From a virus: DNA of 41,532 nt. The notes beneath the pieces are model-generated. The model made no database searches, had not been told where the DNA came from, and worked only from the letters and a program-made list of their open reading frames with translations. Shown here piece by piece: positions 39,304 through 41,532 of this stretch. The stretch covers positions 1 through 41,532 of the IMG/VR virus record IMGVR_UViG_3300042465_003749, one strand, 5' to 3'. The stretch's first letter is position 1. Every line of letters begins with the position of its first letter. A program made the position numbers and the translations under genes.

Positions 39304-39873
39304 ATGACAGTAAAAGATTTACTTGCGCTCAACGTAAACGACCATACAGAGAAGAAAGGTAACCTTACCTATCTCTCATGGGCGTGGGCATGGGCAGAAG
39401 CTCTTAAAGCCGATCCTAATGCGCATTTTCAGGTGCAGATGTTTGGTGACAAGTGCTATACCGATATTAACGGCACATACATGGTCTGGGTAACAGTCAC
39501 ATTGTTTGGCAAACCCATGACCTGCCAACTGCCTGTGATGGATCACCGCAACAAGGCCATCATTGCGCCCGATGCATTTGCAGTGAATACATCCATCATG
39601 CGTTGCATGACAAAGGCTTTAAGCCTCCATGGACTAGGACTATACATCTATGCGGGTGAAGACCTGCCAGAGCTTGATACAGGGCTTGTGGATGCGGTGG
39701 TGGCTGCCATCAAAGAGAAATACGAATCAGGTGATGAGCCTGGTATGTATGGCGAATGGGAATCCATTATGGATAACGAAGTTCGCATCAGGGTTTGGGA
39801 TACTCTCAAGCCAGACAGTAAGGTAAGGTCGGCTATCAAAGCCTATAAAGAGAAAATGAAGGAAAGTACATGA
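39304..39873 (+). CDS. Single-strand annealing protein (Sak/DUF1071-like)
   Basis: 189 residues from ATG 39304, which follows AAGG at suitable distance. The signature LTYLSWAWAWAEALKADPNA, then YMVWVTVTLFGKPMTCQLPV and NTSIMRCMTKALSLHGLGLY is typical of the DUF1071/Sak-type recombinases. They anneal complementary single strands in phage recombination and replication. It is followed, with an ATGA overlap, by an SSB-like gene, and rusA in the other early operon would resolve junctions. Confidence 0.82.
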   Translation: MTVKDLLALNVNDHTEKKGNLTYLSWAWAWAEALKADPNAHFQVQMFGDKCYTDINGTYMVWVTVTLFGKPMTCQLPVMDHRNKAIIAPDAFAVNTSIMRCMTKALSLHGLGLYIYAGEDLPELDTGLVDAVVAAIKEKYESGDEPGMYGEWESIMDNEVRIRVWDTLKPDSKVRSAIKAYKEKMKEST

Positions 39874-40145
39874 AACGATTAGATGCTATTGCCACAGTGG
39901 GTGAGTACAAAGACCCCAAAACTGGCGACATGAAAAAACGCTACTCAAAGTGCGGCTCTGTGTTTATCAATGACGATGGCAACATTTCATTCAAGATGGA
40001 CACAATGCCCGTGGGTGCATGGGATGGATGGATTAATGCCCGTGAACCATTTGATGGCGAGAAACCTGCTCGTCAAAGCAGTACCCCCACCCGAAAAACT
40101 AAGGGTAGTGGTTTTGACGACATGGACAATGATGTACCATTTTGA
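39870..40145 (+). CDS. SSB-like protein with acidic C-terminal tip
   Basis: 91 residues. The first ~65 form a compact beta domain (AIATVGEYKDPKTGDMKKRY). A Ser/Thr/Lys linker leads to DDMDNDVPF, closely resembling the conserved acidic, Pro-Phe-ending tip of bacterial SSB (DDDIPF) that binds partner repair proteins. It is too short for a standard OB-fold SSB, so it may be a minimal SSB or a mimic of the tip. Coupled to the annealing protein gene. Confidence 0.6.
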   Translation: MKRLDAIATVGEYKDPKTGDMKKRYSKCGSVFINDDGNISFKMDTMPVGAWDGWINAREPFDGEKPARQSSTPTRKTKGSGFDDMDNDVPF

Positions 40146-40160
40146 TGTAAAGTAACCCTT

Positions 40161-40216
40161 GGGGGGAAAGCTGTGCAAAGGATCTTCCTAGCTTGCAGAC
40201 GAGCAGTGATCCCCCC
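40161..40216 (+). ncRNA. Structured RNA element upstream of the winged-helix gene
   Basis: One long imperfect hairpin: GGGGGGA (40161-40167) with TCCCCCC (40210-40216); CTG (40171) with CAG (40204); TGCAA (40174-40178) with TTGCA (40093+100, i.e. 40193-40197); AGGA (40179-40182) with TCCT (40186-40189), loop TCT. That gives 19 pairs with small internal loops. It fills the only gap in this otherwise tightly packed operon and ends six bases before the AGGAGA ribosome site. It may be a riboregulator, a processing site or a small RNA. No known class recognised. Confidence 0.5.
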
Positions 40217-40233
40217 ACCTTTAGGAGAAAGTA

Positions 40234-40524
40234 ATGTTTAATTTATTTAAGTTGTTCCGCAAAGATGCAAAAGACACCTCAGTTGAGGCCGCTCAAAGCA
40301 TCATGCTCGCCCTGCCAAATATTGAGGCAGCAGTCTATGAATATGCTGCCCTGCGAGGCACAAGAGGATTCACAGACGATGAAATGAATGATCATTTCGA
40401 AACCCATAAATCCACCTACAGAGCTAGACGTTCTACTTTGGTAGACAAAGGGTTAATCGAGGACTCAGGAACCCGTATAAAGGGCCCCAATGGCCGTAAC
40501 ATGACTGTATGGAGGATAGTATGA
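40234..40524 (+). CDS. Small winged-helix DNA-binding protein
   Basis: 96 residues. N-terminal basic tract (LFRKDAKD), then a helix bundle with a wHTH: GFTDDEMNDHFETHKSTYRA, RRSTLVDKGLIEDSGTRIK and a wing GPNGRNMTVWRIV. A candidate transcriptional regulator or replication-accessory protein. Leader TTTAGGAGAAAGTA before ATG, preceded by a strong hairpin. Confidence 0.65.
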   Translation: MFNLFKLFRKDAKDTSVEAAQSIMLALPNIEAAVYEYAALRGTRGFTDDEMNDHFETHKSTYRARRSTLVDKGLIEDSGTRIKGPNGRNMTVWRIV

Positions 40525-40733
40525 GATTTCTAATTGATTTATTTTCTGGCGATTCTTATAGTAAAACAGACAATATGTTGATCAGACAAGATGGCAATGT
40601 ATTTAATAAAATAGGCGATAATTACATTGATAATAATGGGGCATTACTAAGTAAATTTGGTAATAATTATCTTAATACTGAAACTGGAGATGTATCTAGC
40701 TTTGGTGATGACTTTTTAGAGGATGAATTATGA
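40521..40733 (+). CDS. Short Asn/Gly-Asp repeat protein
   Basis: 70 residues from ATG 40521, supported by GGAGG and a stop/start overlap (ATGA); an earlier in-frame ATG at 40509 overlaps the previous gene further. Repeated units such as NKIGDNYIDNNG, SKFGNNYLNTETG and SSFGDDFLEDEL suggest three short beta repeats. Function unknown. Confidence 0.55.
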   Translation: MRFLIDLFSGDSYSKTDNMLIRQDGNVFNKIGDNYIDNNGALLSKFGNNYLNTETGDVSSFGDDFLEDEL

Positions 40734-41038
40734 GCTATGCACAAGTGGAAATGAAAATAATTCAATGGGCAGAAGCTCGTAAGATTATCCCCAATAGCAA
40801 TCCAGAATCTCAGCTTCTTAAAGCAGTATCTGAAATGGGAGAACTAGCAGATGCAACCATTAAAAAGGACCAAGAGGCTGTTATTGATGCTGTTGGTGAT
40901 GTCATGGTCTGTCTTATTAATTATTGTGCCTTGCAGGACATTAATTTGGTAGACTGTATGGAAGTTGCATACGATCAAATTAAGAATCGGAAGGGCACTC
41001 TATTGCCCAACGGAGTTTTCCAGAAGACACTTGACTGA
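40730..41038 (+). CDS. MazG-like nucleotide pyrophosphohydrolase
   Basis: 102 residues, all helical. Motif E35-x2-E38 (SEMGELADA) and, 14 residues on, D53-x3-D57 (DAVGDVMVCLINYC) are the magnesium-binding set of the MazG superfamily, which splits NTPs or ppGpp-like nucleotides to monophosphate and pyrophosphate. Phage MazG enzymes are thought to affect host starvation signals or nucleotide pools. Starts with an ATGA overlap. Confidence 0.85.
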   Translation: MSYAQVEMKIIQWAEARKIIPNSNPESQLLKAVSEMGELADATIKKDQEAVIDAVGDVMVCLINYCALQDINLVDCMEVAYDQIKNRKGTLLPNGVFQKTLD

Positions 41039-41045
41039 CATAAAG

Positions 41046-41085
41046 TTAACCTAGTATTTCATTGCAACGATTGGTTGCGTTAACG
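41046..41085. promoter_or_regulatory. Nested inverted repeat before the acidic gene (right copy)
   Basis: Same GTTAAC / GCAAC-GATTG-GTTGC / GTTAAC arrangement as at 87-126, identical in sequence apart from what follows it. Confidence 0.4.
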
Positions 41086-41095
41086 AGGAAAAATT

Positions 41096-41290
41096 ATGTA
41101 CGAACTGACAATTGAATTAGATTGGGCTTCCGATGAAACCCTTACCATCCACTCACACGATTTCGAGAAACTACAGATCATTTCTGAGTTTATTACGTTC
41201 CAGCAAGAGCATGGCTGGGCGGTTAACTATGAAGCAGTTGACAACTCTGCAAATGATACTGAAGAAGAAGAAGTTGTAGAAGAAGAATAA
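41096..41290 (+). CDS. Very acidic 64-residue protein (right copy)
   Basis: Same protein as at 138-332 with Asn at residue 53 in place of Asp, and a GAGGAAAAATT ribosome site stronger than that of the left copy. It ends the rightward early operon. The same comments on possible DNA mimicry apply; no family recognised. Confidence 0.8.
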   Translation: MYELTIELDWASDETLTIHSHDFEKLQIISEFITFQQEHGWAVNYEAVDNSANDTEEEEVVEEE

Positions 41291-41291
41291 G

Positions 41292-41371
41292 TGTTGGCTA
41301 CTTTGCCAACAGGTAAAGGCCCACGTTGCTAAACGCATAACCCGCATAGACAATGGCCATGTGCGGGTTAT
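41292..41371. terminator. Two hairpins after the acidic gene (right copy)
   Basis: TGTTGGC-TACTTT-GCCAACA (41292-41311) and ATAACCCGCA with TGCGGGTTAT (41337-41346 and 41362-41371), as in the left copy. They separate the converging early and late operons. Confidence 0.6.
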
Positions 41372-41440
41372 CTTTCCATAGCTGCTCTCCCGCTATGTAA
41401 GCATAGATCCCCCCCGTCAAAATTATGAGCCAGGCACTCA

Positions 41441-41532
41441 TTAAAACTCACCTACATCAATTACTTGGCCTCTGAAATCGATCAAGCCCTCATCAAATTT
41501 ACTCGCCAACTGAGGCCATAACATCTTGCCAT
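41441..41532 (-). CDS. Metallophosphoesterase, C-terminal fragment cut by the window edge
   Basis: Minus-strand frame with stop TAA at 41443-41441; its C-terminus reads EGLIDFRGQVIDVGEF, against EGLIDFRGEIIDVSKL in the left copy. It is the same gene from a second allele and continues beyond the window. Confidence 0.85.
   Translation of the reverse strand, partial: GKMLWPQLASKFDEGLIDFRGQVIDVGEF

Larger units (their letters stand above)
40959..41532. repeat. Imperfect terminal direct repeat, right copy
   Basis: Second version of bases 1-571 with about 17 substitutions and three extra bases near 41441-41450. See the left copy. Subtracting the overlap gives a unit length close to 40,958 bp. Confidence 0.9.

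Noticed and set aside
1-41532. Integrase, transposase or insertion sequence
   Set aside because: No catalytic motif of tyrosine or serine recombinases or DDE transposases was found in any translated gene.

Overview
The window holds essentially one complete genome (about 40.96 kb) of a small tailed double-stranded DNA phage. The first ~574 bases recur, with differences, as the last 574 bases, so the sequence runs just past one full circle or unit length. Large terminase, a P22-type portal, scaffold and an SU10-like (DUF5309) major capsid protein are recognisable. No tape measure, sheath or long-tail tube gene can be seen, which suggests a podovirus-like particle. The GH24 endolysin and holins indicate a Gram-negative host. 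The low-to-mid G+C content, a Fur-type operator and the endolysin sequence would fit a freshwater betaproteobacterium, but the host is inferred only.

Layout. (1) About 0.5-31.7 kb, all on the minus strand and read from right to left: GNAT-like protein, putative small terminase, small basic proteins, large terminase, portal, scaffold, major capsid, decoration-like protein, adaptor, collagen-like fibre, two paralogous repeat fibres, tail-assembly chaperone, GT2-TPR glycosyltransferase, P22 gp10-like tail protein, tail fibre, four or five low-complexity candidate ejection proteins, holin/endolysin cassette, SprT-like metallopeptidase and metallophosphoesterase. Stop/start overlaps (ATGA, TAATG, GTGA) are common. 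(2) 31.7-34.47 kb, an accessory island: a ~1 kb divergent control region with a DnaA box, two Fur-box-like palindromes and operator-like repeats, then three plus-strand genes ending in a GP88-family cysteine-rich protein, a strong terminator, an extremely A-poor G/T-rich tract and AT-rich iteron-like repeats. (3) 34.47-38.42 kb, a minus-strand early/middle operon: Dps-like small protein, YbcO-type nuclease, RusA resolvase, DUF1376 replication protein with internal iteron-like repeats, and winged-helix protein. (4) 38.52-41.29 kb, a plus-strand early operon: small acidic proteins, Sak/DUF1071-type annealing protein, an SSB-like protein, winged-helix protein, MazG-like pyrophosphohydrolase and a very acidic 64-residue protein.

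How it fits together. No DNA polymerase, RNA polymerase, integrase or recognisable CI-type repressor is visible, so replication and transcription probably use host enzymes, with the phage adding DUF1376, annealing, SSB-like and resolvase functions. An inverted repeat of the form TAGG-N6/7-CCTA lies just ahead of all four transcription units, which suggests one shared regulator. The most unusual region is 32.3-34.8 kb, where Fur-box-like operators, a multi-cysteine GP88 protein and a protein with Dps-like ferroxidase ligand spacing lie close together. A link between this phage and host iron status is possible but unproven.
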